DNA of 64,000 nucleotides from assembly GCA_024138015.1 (NCBI GenBank), contig JAMXBB010000004.1, forward strand, positions 74,584,809 to 74,648,808, read 5' to 3'. The DNA is from Lumnitzera littorea (Eukaryota; Streptophyta; Magnoliopsida; Myrtales; Combretaceae). This document shows positions 1 to 11,900 of the stretch, in pieces (position 1 is the stretch's first letter; each line of letters starts with the position of its first letter). The notes beneath the pieces are model-generated. The model was not told the origin of the DNA. It ran no database searches and saw nothing but the letters and a program-made list of their open reading frames with translations. A program made the position numbers and the translations under genes.

Positions 1-1740
1 AATTCTACTTCTTTGCTTCGACAATTCACCTTGGCATTTGCAATTGACATCAAACACATGTCTAATTTGGCTTTCGTACTTATTCATGTCAGGTATTATC
101 ATGTTAGCTCGAGATTCGGTGTCTTGACTCTTATATTGGACTTTGTAGTCATCACTTGTAATTCAGCCTTCTCTACAATCTTAGGTGTGATAAAAGAGTG
201 AGTCACTCCAGTATTAAACAAGGTATGTACAGGTAGAATAGAGACATAGATATTCCTTGAACCAATACACAATTTTCATCTTTTAACTTTTCACTTAGAG
301 GATATCTTTTAGGCTTTTAATCACTTTTTCAGTTTTTTATACTTTATTAGATGTTATATATCCATGAAGGAATGAATAGAAAAAGGGTAATTCACATACC
401 TGCAATAAGTTGCATCTCCTTCCTCAAACTTTGTGACAACCTTATCATCTCCATCATCCACATAATCTCACTCACCCTTTAGGTTATAAACTCTAGCATG
501 CGTGTATGCCTACTCTAACTTGTAGAGATCCTAGCCTACCTATTTGTCTCTAAATAGTTGGGCAACCTAAATGTGCCATAGGGCAAGCTAGCTGGGTACC
601 TCGTATAGTCCTCCTCTATGAATAGTTATGAGCAACATGCTTCATTTGCTTACACATGAAACAAGTCATACTAGCTCTCTTGGGACACTTGACTATGTGG
701 TGGCTACCATCTCCACAAAGAAAACATCTATGCTAAAGCTATAGGCATTTTCTTGAGTAATGTACTCCTTTACATTTCTAACATCTTATTACACTTGAAA
801 TTAAAGTAATTGGCCTTAGATATTAGCCATGAATCTACATAATCTTTTTCCCTTTCTTACTGCATCATGTATCATACACTCTTATCCTTAAAATCATTAT
901 TACTTTCAATAGTTCTTGCCAGCTCAGCTGCTTCCCTGAAATCTCTAAGTTGAAACTCATGCACTTGACACTCGATCTCAAAATCCAATCCAATCCGCTA
1001 ATAAACATTTGGGTACTCAACCTGTCACTAACCTGAAACTCCTCATCAGCAATTGTAGCAATCTATTGAACTTAGAGTCATATTGATCCAAAGTATAGTT
1101 TCCTTTTTGAATGGATAGAAAAGTATCATTGTACTACCTCAAGGTCTTTAGAAAATAATTTAATATGAATTCTCTTTAAAACACTTATTAAGTCGTCGAA
1201 CCTCTAACTATCCTTCTCTTGGCTTCCTATTAAGTCTTGTGTGAAGCCTTAGCATATAGGTCCCATAAGTAATCCTTAAATGGTGTGGAACCTCAAATGC
1301 CTCATTAGTGTGCTCAATTTGCATGAGCCAATCCTCAACTTCCAAGGGGTGACCTACAACCCCATCAAAATACTTGGTACACTTGATAAACTCTGACATC
1401 ATGGTCCTTTAAGGCTTGGGATTTAGGGGTGCTATAAGAGCTAAATGCACTTGTGCAACAAGAGGTGGTGGTGGTGGTGGTACCTCCTCAACTAGTACAA
1501 GTGGTGAAACATGAGTTGGACGTATCATGTCTCTCTTACGAAAAGCTCTTAGCATCTCTTATTTTGCAACTAGCACCTCTTATGTGTTGTACCTCTATGG
1601 AACATACACTGGTAGATCCTTTAGATGATCTGTTGGGTGAACCTCTAGGGGATCATGTCTTAATGGGAGTGATAAGCCACCCTAAGAATAGATAAGGTTA
1701 GCCGTATCGATGGTGTGTCTAAGCTTATTGAAAGCCTAAA
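1..1740 (-). pseudogene. Chromovirus-like Ty3/gypsy gag-protease fragment, cut by the window edge
   Basis: Retrotransposon capsid and protease remnant, read leftward. A proline-rich stretch comes first (a GGT/CCA run at about 1,464-1,482 encodes PPPPPP). The gag core lies at about 1,402-900 and contains VEDWLMQIE. Two CCHC zinc knuckles follow: CFLCGDGSHHIVKC near 731-690 is complete, and CFMCKQMKHVAHNY near 666-625 has Tyr for the last Cys. The retropepsin active site near 240-180 reads LFNTG then THSFI, so the catalytic Asp of the usual DTG is Asn. Several in-frame stops and frame changes make it non-functional. RT and integrase, if present, lie beyond position 1. The DTGATHSFI-type protease is known from chromoviruses of the Tekay/Del group, but the lineage call is tentative. 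Confidence 0.75.
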
Positions 1741-1741
1741 A

Positions 1742-2440
1742 TGAAGGGTAACAAAAGAAAACAAGTAGATTCCCACGAATGATTCCAAGGATATGACGCA
1801 CTAAGGAACCTCTATAAAATCATGAATGAGCTTAATATGACACATAAGTAGCTCAGTGATTTTACTCACCATCTAGCTTTACTTAATAGTTAGGATAAGA
1901 GTTAAAAAGAAGTAAGTACAATAGCTCACAAAGGAAAACACAATATATTCTATTTGATTCACTTATTGCAGCTTTAATATACAAAGGATATTTATACTTA
2001 AAATATTAGAGGAAACTACTATAATTAGAAAAGACTAAAAAGGGTAATGTCCAAAATAAGTAAAATATAATGAATATAGAAGGGTATAAATGAAAAATCA
2101 AGAAAGATAAGAGACTCAAGTATTGGGTTCCTAGCAAAAGTAGACAAAAAGTATAGTTAGGTTATCTAATGTTGAGTTGAGCTATAGAACCTTTAGGGGT
2201 GAGTTTAGCTCGAATATGATCTAAGCAGCTTAGAAGTAGGTAAGGCAAACCAAGCTATCATCTGAGTACTCTTCAGGTTAACCTTCAAAGACAATTGATA
2301 GACATGTGAGAGTTCGTCTCAAACATGGTAGTTGGATAATAGATTAGAGTAGCTTAGACTCTTTAGGCATAGGTCGGAATGAGAGAATACACTTAGCCAT
2401 GCTCTTAAGCCTTTGAGCTTAGGCTCGAGTCAAAGGTTCG
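1742..2440 (-). repeat. LTR-like stretch between gag and integrase fragments
   Basis: Non-coding stretch of about 700 bp lying between a minus-strand gag fragment on its left and a minus-strand integrase fragment on its right, where an LTR would be expected. Its left part resembles in order and wording the LTR at 8,292-8,978 (TGAAGGG start, ATATGACGCAC versus ATATGACACAC, and an ACTCACC/CTTACTTA block). The right halves do not align, so it is at most a relative. I see no clear primer-binding site or target duplication. Ends are approximate. Confidence 0.4.
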
Positions 2441-2449
2441 GTGGCTCAA

Positions 2450-3890
2450 TTCCTATCATCCCATATAAGATGATTAGGATTTGGGATCAAATCCGCTTGG
2501 TCCTTACTCTATTTTTCTTTTGGTCAGTAGGGGTTGAGGTTAGTAATATTGAATACGTTAGATACTCTAAAGTCTTCCGATAGCTACAATTGGTATGCAT
2601 TGCTATTTATCTTTTGGAGTATCTTAAAATGTCCTTCAACTTGGGCAAATAATTTGTTCTTCCTCTTGTTAGGAAATCTTTCTTTGCTTAAGAGCAACCA
2701 TACTTGATCACAAGCCAAAATAATGTGGTCTTCCTTCCTTTGCTTTTCTCTTTCAGTTTTCTAACAGATTAATCAACGTGTTAAGCAATGCATGAGTAGA
2801 TCTATTAGAGGGATTGAGCTTGGATTCTCGCTTCTCGGTCTTCTTGGTCAAGTGATGGCACTTAGGTGTGATCAAGAGGAAGCTCAAGGTTAAAATCATA
2901 GATGACCTTGAATGGTACATGCCTAGTAGTTGCATATATTGTCCTATTGTAAGCAAATTCTACCACGGGCATGTATTATCCTATTGAAGCAAATTCTACT
3001 ATGAGTTGGCAGACATCCCAATCAGTTAAGTTCTTCACCATTGTAACTCAAAGTAGTGAACCTAAAGTATAGTTAACGACCTCTGTTTGGCCATCGGTTT
3101 GGTGATGGAAGTTGAAAAATAACTTTGTTCCCATCCAATGACAAAGAGTTCTCTAAAAATGGCTTAGGAATTTTGGGTCGCAATTTGACATACACTTCTT
3201 GGTACTCCATGTAAGTGAACAATTTCTTACAAAAACAAAGAAGCAATAGCCGAAGTATCATTAGTTTTAGTGCAAGGCACAAAGTGTGCCATCTTACTGA
3301 ATCTATGCATGATAACCATTACTTTGCCTCTAATAGTTCAAGGTAAACTAAGGACAAAGTCTATGATCAGTTTAACCTATGGTCTTATCAGGATGGATAG
3401 AGGAATCGTTCTCCCTTGTTCAACTCAACTCCTTGCCTTTTTATAGGTTGCACAACTCTTAACCATACAGTGCACATCTCATCTCATATTAGGCTAATAG
3501 AACCCTGCATTCAATAACACAAACGTTATTTTCTCTCCAAAGTGCCAAGAAGGTCCTCCATTATGAGCTTCTCTCACTAGCAGCTCTCTCATAGAATAGG
3601 TTGGCATACAGAGCTTGCCACCTTAGAACAAATATCCATCATCTACATGATATTCATTTGTTGCCTTCCCCTCTCTACAGTTTCCATATATGAGATGGTC
3701 ACGTGGATAATATTCATTATTGCTTGCAAACATTAAATGTTTGGTCTATAACTCAATTAAAAGTATGTGTCTCCTTAATAAGGCATTAGTAGCTACGTTA
3801 GCCGTGCCTTGCTTATACATGATGATAAAATTAAATCCTTCTAGGAACTTTACCCATTAGGCTTGGTGCTTAAAGTGCTTCTATAGACTT
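2450..3890 (-). pseudogene. Chromovirus RNase H-integrase fragment
   Basis: Read leftward. The end of an RNase H domain near 3,870-3,780 carries YKQGTANVATNALLRRH. The integrase zinc-binding region near 3,650-3,490 includes YHVDDGYLF*GGKLCMP and an HHCC-like HNGGPSWHFGEK. The integrase core near 3,110-3,070 ends in HHQTDGQTEVVN. The post-integrase region near 2,640-2,530 resembles the LPEDYG..NTFN..DL tail of chromoviruses. Stops and frame changes are scattered throughout. RT, protease and gag that should lie to the right are absent: homology stops at about 3,890 where an unrelated non-coding block begins. It is therefore a 5'-truncated copy. Confidence 0.75.
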
Positions 3891-4342
3891 TATAAATTTA
3901 ACCTTCTAAATATGGTGTTGAACTTGAGTATCGTAGATATTTTCCTAAGTCGACAAGACCACATCAAATGAAAACCAAGTAAAATTTTAAACTCAAAACT
4001 TAAAACGAACTTGAAAGACCCTATTATACGATTTGAAAACCCTAATCATGTAAGAAAACCCCAATCCCTTCATACGCATACTTTTAAAAATGTAAACTTA
4101 AACTTAATAGAAACCATAAATATCAAATCATAAAAATTTTTAAAACTCTATAAAATTATCTTAATGCTTGAAAAGCCATAAGTCAATAAAATTATTAATA
4201 ATTTTGTGAAATCATATAAACTGATAATGAACGAATCAAAGATTATTTCAAGTAATGATAAACAATAAAACTAAGCTAGTTAAAGGAATAAATTAATAAA
4301 TTTACAAAAATTATTTTACTTATGTACATAAGTAGCCCCATA

Positions 4343-4373
<31 letters not shown>

Positions 4374-4446
4374 AATATATTATTAAGCAATTTCCTTCTC
4401 TTTTCTTAATCTATCATATGATATATATATATATATATATATATAT
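4343..4446. repeat. Two AT-dinucleotide microsatellites
   Basis: Runs of AT at about 4,343-4,370 and 4,421-4,446, separated by about 50 bp of unique AT-rich sequence. They are part of the long LTR-like block. Confidence 0.9.
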
Positions 4447-5871
4447 GTTGCATAATAAAGCAATGTTCCTAAATAATTAAGCTAATTGAACTTTAAGCTC
4501 CTAAGTATAAGTCAATTACTCCCGAGTTGGTGAAAAACCCTAAAACATACATAAATTCACTCGAACTCTAAAACATATATAAACTCACTCGAACCCTAAA
4601 ACCAAGGATGATCAAGGACTTACGATCCTAAATAAATAATTAAAAATATAATTTGAATAAATTTTATTCAGCTCTAGAAAATTCTAAAATTTCTTAAGAA
4701 ATAAATTATAACCTACAAATTAATTTGAGAATCAAGCCCTAAAAGAATTTTATATAAGACAATTCCCTTATTTTCACTTATAAGCCATGTTACATATGGA
4801 TAAATTGTAAACCCTACTTTTTAGCGGACTCGTGATTCAACTAAGAGTACTTCCAAATGTTCCCAAGGATAAACTAAGCTAAGAATTCAAGTTTGCATTT
4901 AAAAACAAATTTAATTTTCCAATTCAAAAGTCTATTATCGATAAAAACTTGACTACGAGAACCATGGACTTTGAGTCACTCAAAACCTTAAACCCTAAAA
5001 CAATTAAGGACTTATAACCCTAAGCAACTAATTGATAATTTAATTTGAATAATTTTATTCAACTCTAGAAATTTTCATAATTTTATAAGAATTAAATCAT
5101 AATTTACAAATCAATTTAAGAAACAAACTCCAAATGAATTTCATATAAGACAATCTTCTTATCTTCATGCATCAGACTTGTGCACATGAATAAGTAAACC
5201 AACCAATCACCCTAAATAACTTATCAATTGAAAGTTGGAATCATTTATCAATTGATAACTTATCAAAAACTAGTGATAAGACACTTTCCTTATTACTCCT
5301 TTACTTATATTGCATATGGACAAGTTATCACATTATTTTATATGTACAAGTTTTAATTAAGTAACAAGACAACTCAATACCTAAAGAGGACACCTTATGG
5401 CCAGTTGGGAAGAGAGCCTAAGGGAGATCATGCCTTGCCAACTTTCAATCATTCAATTGTCTTACATATCTACTGTTCACCCCTTAATGCTTACATTATC
5501 TATTCTTGTAAAAAATTTGGCATTTATGCATACTAAAAGATAATCAGTTAAAACTTCTTACACACACTTCTTCTCCCATTCAAAAATTTTCCACTCTCTC
5601 TCTCTTTCAATCTTATTTTCACTTTCTTTTCTCTCACTTTAAACACAAACCAAAAGAAGAAATCTAACTCCACAAAACCCCATATTGCTGCCACCCTTTT
5701 TGCTTCATAACTCACGGCACAAAAGCTTGATTTTGTTGCCTCCTTTTGTCAATTTCAAAAACCAATTTTAGGAAATTTAGAATATCCTCAAAGCCCCACT
5801 TCAAAGATCAAGACTCTAATTTCAAAAGAACTTACAAGAAGAGGAAGGAAGACAATGAGCTAAGAGGAGAC

Positions 5872-5894
5872 TAGGGTTTAGGGTTTAGGGTTTA
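5872..5894 (+). repeat. Interstitial telomere-like motif
   Basis: Just over three head-to-tail copies of TTTAGGG, the Arabidopsis-type plant telomere unit, at the end of an AG-rich stretch. Short arrays like this (telo boxes) also occur in plant promoters and some LTRs. It is too short to indicate a chromosome fusion. Confidence 0.85.
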
Positions 5895-7619
5895 GTTGCA
5901 CTATCACCTTGTTTTCGCTTTGAGGACGAGTAAGTTGTTCCTTTGTGTTAGTGGCTTAGTATTACATGTTAGGAGACCATGTTTTCATAAAGATATTAGC
6001 ATGATCATAAGATAATAAAATAGCTAGACTACCTTAAGAAGTAAGCTTGTGAACCCCTTTATATGAAAGTTGAAATATGAACATGCTAAGTTAGTATTAT
6101 GTAAAGATATATGTTTAACACTTAGAAGGGAAGATTTTAAGTTGAGAAGATCATGAAATATGTACATGAACGAGGAGATATCATGCTGGAGATGGAGTGT
6201 ATATAAGTCATTTAGATGTTATTTCCACTTTTATTAAGTTAAAGATGCTCAAACATAGCCTTAGGTAAAGGAAAGCCTATTATATGAAGCTTTTATGAAG
6301 AAACCAACTTTGTAAGATATGAACAATGATATGGAAGTCATGATAAGTATGAGATCTACTATTTTCATGTAAAGTATAAGCTAAGTAATCATCTCATGGA
6401 AGAGAAGTTAAGTCAAGATTTAAATATAAGTAGCTTAGGTTCATGATCTAACCCTTGAACTTAAGGAAATGATGAAACAAGTTGAAAAACCAAGCAAGAA
6501 TCCCTTGGATTCATCATGACTAAATTTGGAACATAAGTAAAAGCTACTTAAAAATGTGATAAAACCAAGTGAACAAAGTGAAAAGATCAACCAAAACAGG
6601 TATAGCAAGTATACAAAGCTTAAAACTCAAAACCGAGCCTAAAATTCTCAAAACAAGCTTAGAACTCTAAGTTAGGCCTTCATTAAAATTCTGACCAGCA
6701 CTTTAAAATATTAAGAAAGGTTGTTTTGAAGCCGACAAGAAGTCTACCTAAGACTCCATAAGCCCAACAAAGTCACTAACTTTAGTTTGAACAAAAAACA
6801 AGCCCATTTGATGACTTAAGCCCACATAAAAGCCTAAGGAGTTGTTGTTAGCAACAAGAGTGTAAACCAAAGTTGGAAGTTTGACCTTAAGAAGTATTTT
6901 AAGTTTGGAATAAATTCCTAAGTCTAAGCCCAAAGAATTTCCTAAGTTACCAAAAAGCCTATTAACCAAACAAAGCCCAAAAGCACTCTAAATCACGAGG
7001 ATTGCTATTGTTCTGACGTATGGGTAGTTTTGTGTGCCTCATCACGAAAATATAACCTCACCACATTAAAGTACACTTGAAAATGATGAATATTGACTAT
7101 AAGATCATAAAAATCAGATTTAAAACGAGAAAGTTATACACAATTGAACTTGTAAGTAAAATTAGGAAAAATTATGAAACCAAGTCAAAAGGATAGCTTA
7201 AAGGGTTTTAGCTTAGTTTTCTAAGTTTTATTTCAAATCCTTATAGTATCATATTTGCGATGTCCAGGAGACCTGACTTTTGGAAGACAGCCTATCCTAG
7301 ATTAATTTGATTGATCCGCATGGCTGAGTGAGTAAATTCATAATGACTATTTACTTGATTTTGCTTATAGAATAGATGCACCTAAACTCATATATAAATA
7401 AATTTGGATGCTTATGAGATATGGGAAATGCATGTGTATGAATTTGTAGATGAATGCAATGGCTTGTTAATTATATAATAATGGGAATTATTATGATAAT
7501 TTATACCTACAAGTGTATGGAATGAAATTGTCTGATCACCTTGAAAAATCGGATTAACGAATTATATGATTAAGAAATAAGATGAATCATGCATTCCCCA
7601 TAATTGCATTTGGATAACA

Positions 7620-8290
7620 CCGACTGGCTATGTTCTCATGGTCAAACGAACCTCAATTTGTCCTCATTGACCAGCTCGACTCTATTGGCTTGTTTGACTA
7701 TTATCAGGTTAGTCATTCCTATCTTCGGCTTGTTATGGCTTCCTTGACTCCGCTTGAACAAGTCGGGGTAGTATAGGGGCTTGCAAGAATGTTGGCCGAG
7801 GTATACTCAGAGCACTTCTCCTCTACTTCTTGACCCTCTACGTTATCTTAATTGCCTCTTCTAAGGTATAAAACCTTTGCACTTCCACAATGTTGCGAAT
7901 CTCATACTTAAGCCTAGAAATGAACCTTAATACCATGCCAGACTCTAGTTGTTCCACATTGACTCAAATCACAAGCATCAAGAAGTTGCTAACATAATCA
8001 TCAACAAATTGGCTTCCTTGGCAAAGCTCCTACAACTTTGCAAACGTATCTTATAGGTAGGTCTCAGGTATAAATATACCACTTAATAACCTTTTCATCT
8101 CATCCCAGGTTTTAACACCTCATCTTCCATCCTTTGCTCCAACTGCATTTAGATTCTTCCACCACATAGTAGCATGTCCAAAGAATTTAAGTGCAGTAAG
8201 TCTGATGTGAACCGTGACCAAGAACAAATAAGGCCAGTCGTTGAATGAGTCCAAGCTTGCAAAAAGCTTGAAAGGGGAACTAGGGAAAGG
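7620..8290 (-). pseudogene. Chromovirus gag fragment
   Basis: Read leftward from 8,290. A gag core with VRLTALKFFGHATMWWKN (first residue inferred), then KTWDEMKRLLSGIFIPETYL near 8,110-8,040, then a region ending in YTLEEAIKIT near 7,860. These are typical of plant Ty3/gypsy Retrotrans_gag domains. The N-terminus is missing because the sequence passes into the LTR of the next element at about 8,290. The C-terminal side fades out at about 7,620. In-frame stops are present, for example in the ETYL*DTFAKL*EL stretch. No zinc knuckle was found. Confidence 0.65.
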
Positions 8291-8291
8291 T

Positions 8292-8978
8292 ATGAAGGGG
8301 TAAAGAAATGAAGAAGGAAAACAACAAGCAAAACCTATGAACAACTCTAATGGATATGACACACCAAAGGAACTTCCAAGGATTTACGACACAATTCGAT
8401 ATGACGTACAAATTAGTCCAATCAGGTTACTCACTACCTAACCTTACTTAAGGGAAAAGATAAGAGTGATGTCAAGAATAAACAGAAAGTGTTTATGCCA
8501 AGAAGAAAAGTACTCAATTATATTGAAGGTAACCTTTTCTTATAGCTACAAGTATAAGGACATTTATTCCCGTAAGTTAGGGCAACTTGCCCAAAAGGGA
8601 CATTTCCTAAAGAAGTAATGTACATGTTACAAAAGGGCAAAAATGAATATACAAAGAAAATAATCATTGGTGCTATAGATTTTACACATGATACTATACA
8701 TATGGCAATGCTGTATTGGCAAGGTTGTTAGGAGATGCAAACAAAAAGTATGAACAAATGGGTTTGTCCGAGCAAGAATGGCTTAGTTAGTCCAGTATCT
8801 CTCTCTCAACTTCTTGGCAAGGAAGATGCCAAGTAATTGGTCTGCTCGGTGTTGGAGAGTATTCATTAACTCGACATACCATAGAGTAATGGGCGGTCAC
8901 ATGACACGGTACTAAAGGTGACTTGACAAGAAAGTACTCGGCTTCGGTAGGGGTTGGTTGGAATAGGAGGATTCATCA
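8292..8978 (-). repeat. 3' LTR of the chromovirus at 8,976-13,355
   Basis: Non-coding stretch of about 690 bp directly after the pol stop codon. Read on the minus strand it begins TGATGAATCC just after a purine-rich AGAGGGGTTGGCA, as a polypurine tract followed by an LTR should. The left end is placed near TGAAGGGG at 8,292, where gag coding of the neighbouring fragment breaks off. The partner 5' LTR is missing, so the boundaries cannot be confirmed by comparison. Confidence 0.55.
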
Positions 8979-11900
8979 TGCCAACCCCTCTAATCCTCGA
9001 GAATGGCTACTGGTAAGAGGTTTGGTAGCCTGATTCCTATTATTCCCTTTAAGTTGTTTTGGATTTTGGATCAAATTTAAATGGTGTTTGCTCAATTCTT
9101 CGTCAAGGTGATATGGACTAAAGTTGGCAATGTTGAAGGTGTTAGGAACCCCATAGTCCTCGGGTAATTCCAATCGGTAGGCGTTGTCACCAATTTTCTA
9201 AAGGATTTTAAAAGGTCCTTTTGCTCTTGTAGATAATTTATTCTTTCATCTGTTCAGGAACCATTCCTTGTTGAGGTGTACCTATACTAAGTCTCCCGGC
9301 TAAAATCGTTTGGCCGACCTACCCATGGTCTTTTCTCGTATTCTTCCAATAGCTTGGTCAATGTGTCAAGTGACCTTATCATAGATTTCCTAAAGAGATT
9401 GTGCTCTAGCAGAGATGTTAGGGTCCACTTGTGTGGGTGATGGTACAGGGGCATAATCGAAGGGCAATTCGGGATTAAATCCATAGACCACCTTGAAGGG
9501 AGTTTGCTTAGTAGTGTCATATATGGTTCGGTTGTAGGTGAACTCGACTATTGGTAGGCAAACGTCCTAATCAGCCAAGCTCTTACCTACTATGGCTCAA
9601 ACCAGTGACCCCAAAGTACGATTAACCAACTTTATTTGGCCGTCAGTTTGGAGGTGACATGAGGTATTGAAGAGTAATTCAGTTCCTAACCAATGCCAAA
9701 GGGTCCTCTAGAAATAGCTCAAGAACTTTAGGTCTCTATTAGAGACTACACTTCTTGGTATGCCGTTTATCTGCACAATCTCTTATAATAAAAGAGAGGC
9801 AATAGCCAAAGGGTCATTAGTTTTGGTACAAGGTATAAAGTGTGTCATCTTATTGAATCGATCTACGACGACCATTATAGAATCTTTACTATAAGCAGTT
9901 CGCAGCAATCTAAGAACATAGTCCATACTAAGTTCAGTCTACAGCCTTGTCAGGACAGGTAGGGGCATTGCTTTCCTTTGTTCGGCTCGGTACTTAGCCT
10001 TTTTGCACACAGCACAGCTTTCAACACCTCGGTGCACATCTCTTCACATTCTTGGCCAAAAGAATCAACTATTCAATAGTTCACAAGTCCTTCTCTCTCT
10101 AAATTCTCCAAAGAGTCCTCCACTGTGGGCTTCTTTAATTAATAATTCCCATAGGGAGCAAGTCGACAAGCACAGTTTCCCTCCTCTGAATAGATAGCTA
10201 TCTTCTATATAATACTCGTCCATTGTCCTCCCATCTATGCATCACAAAATTATTGGTCCAAAGTGTAGATCCCTGGAGTACTGTTCTTTGATACTTACAA
10301 AACCAAACAGCCTGGTATGTAGTTCTGATAAGAGCACATGCTTCCTTGAAAGAGCATCTGCAACTACGTTGCTCTTTCATTGCTTGTACTTGATCACAAA
10401 ATTGAACCCCTTAATGAATTCAACCCATCTCGCCTACCACTTCGACGACTTGGTTTAACTTTGAAGGTACCTCAGCAATTCATGATCAATATATATGACA
10501 AATTCTCTCAATAGTAAGTAATGTTGCTACACTTGCATTGCTCAGATCAGTGCCAAGAGTTCCTTATCATAAACGAAGTAGTTCAACTGTGATCTTCGAA
10601 GCTTCTCACTATAGAAGGCAATTGTTCGGCCTTCTCGCATCAGGACAACACCTATCCTAATGCTTGATGCATTGCATTCCAGTTTAAAAACTTTGTCGAA
10701 ATCAAGTAATACTAACACCGGGGTAGAGGTCAATATTTCTTTTATGTCAGCAAAACTCTCCTCCCTTTCTCCCCATCGGAAGTCGGTGTTCTTCTTTATT
10801 AGCTTACTAATTGTCATGGTGATGGTACTAAAATTCCTAATTAACCTTCTATAAAACGAAACCAGTCTGTGGAAACTTCTTACATCGGCACAAGCAATAG
10901 GAATTGGTCACTCGACAATTGCCTTGATCTTCTCATCATCGACTCGTAGGCCTTGTCCACTAGTTGCATAGCTTAAGAATATCACTTCCTCCTAGCAAAT
11001 GCAACATTTCTTTAGGTTGCCGAATAATCTCTCGGCACGAAGAATATCTAAGACTACTTTAATGTTTTCATAGTAACTTAGCATGTTGACACTGTAGATC
11101 AGTATATCATTGAAGTACACTACGACACACTTCCGAATGAGATGTCTCAGCACATGGTTCATAACTCTCATGAAGGTGCTCAAGGCATTCGACAAGCTAA
11201 AGGGTATGACCATCCATTCGTAAATTCCATTTCAATTCTTGGACATTGTCTTCCACTCCTCTCAAACACTATCTTCCACTCATCTCCTAGCCACATGTGG
11301 ATTTGCTGGTAGCTAAAATTTTGATCAATCTTATTGAAAATTTTAGCTTTACTCAGTTTATCTAACATTCCTTCTGGCCTTAGGATCGAATACCTATATA
11401 TGATCGTGATTTTGTTCACCACTCGGCTATCAACACACATCTGCTAGGTTTCATCCTTCTTCGGCACTAAAAGTGCAGGCACAACAAAAGGGATAAGACT
11501 CTATCTCACGTATCCTCTTTCTAGCAACTTATTGACTTGTTGTTCATTTCCAATAGTCACTTGACCAACAAGAGGGTCCGCTCATTGGCATTAATGGCCT
11601 CTTAGAGCTCGGCTTTACTCATCACCAGAGCTTTCTTTGATCCACGAGCAAGTTCCATCTGTAACTTGTGAACTTCTCTCAACGGCATCAAATTTAGTGT
11701 GATCTTCCAATCATCCTTCTTGAACATGTAGGTATTCTTGTAACCGTTATGGATGACTCTCTTATTAAATAGCTACGGTCTTCCTAGTAACACATGGGAT
11801 ACGTACATGGGCTGTATATCGCAAAGAATCTAGTCAGAGTAATTGCTGATCGTGATTAACAATAGTATTTGCTAAGTGACGTGTAATGCTCCCTTATCAC

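Larger units (their letters stand above)
3916..7610. repeat. Long non-coding block resembling a Del/Tekay-type LTR
   Basis: About 3.7 kb with no coding similarity, inserted between two minus-strand chromovirus fragments. It opens near TGTTGAACTTG and holds two AT microsatellites, a CT-rich tract at about 5,560-5,640, a telomere-like motif at 5,872-5,894 and a segment near 7,260-7,340 (a CCTGACTT...GGCTGAGTGAGTAAAT pattern) that I associate from memory with the ends of long plus-oriented Del/Tekay LTRs. LTRs of that group are multi-kilobase. It could be a solo LTR. I found no convincing 5-bp target duplication, and both ends are uncertain. Confidence 0.35.

Noticed and set aside
5872..5894. 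Telomere end or ancient chromosome fusion
   Set aside because: Only three units, embedded in a repeat-like promoter context.
8149..8331. 60-codon minus-strand frame
   Set aside because: Shifted-frame shadow of the gag fragment at 7,620-8,290.
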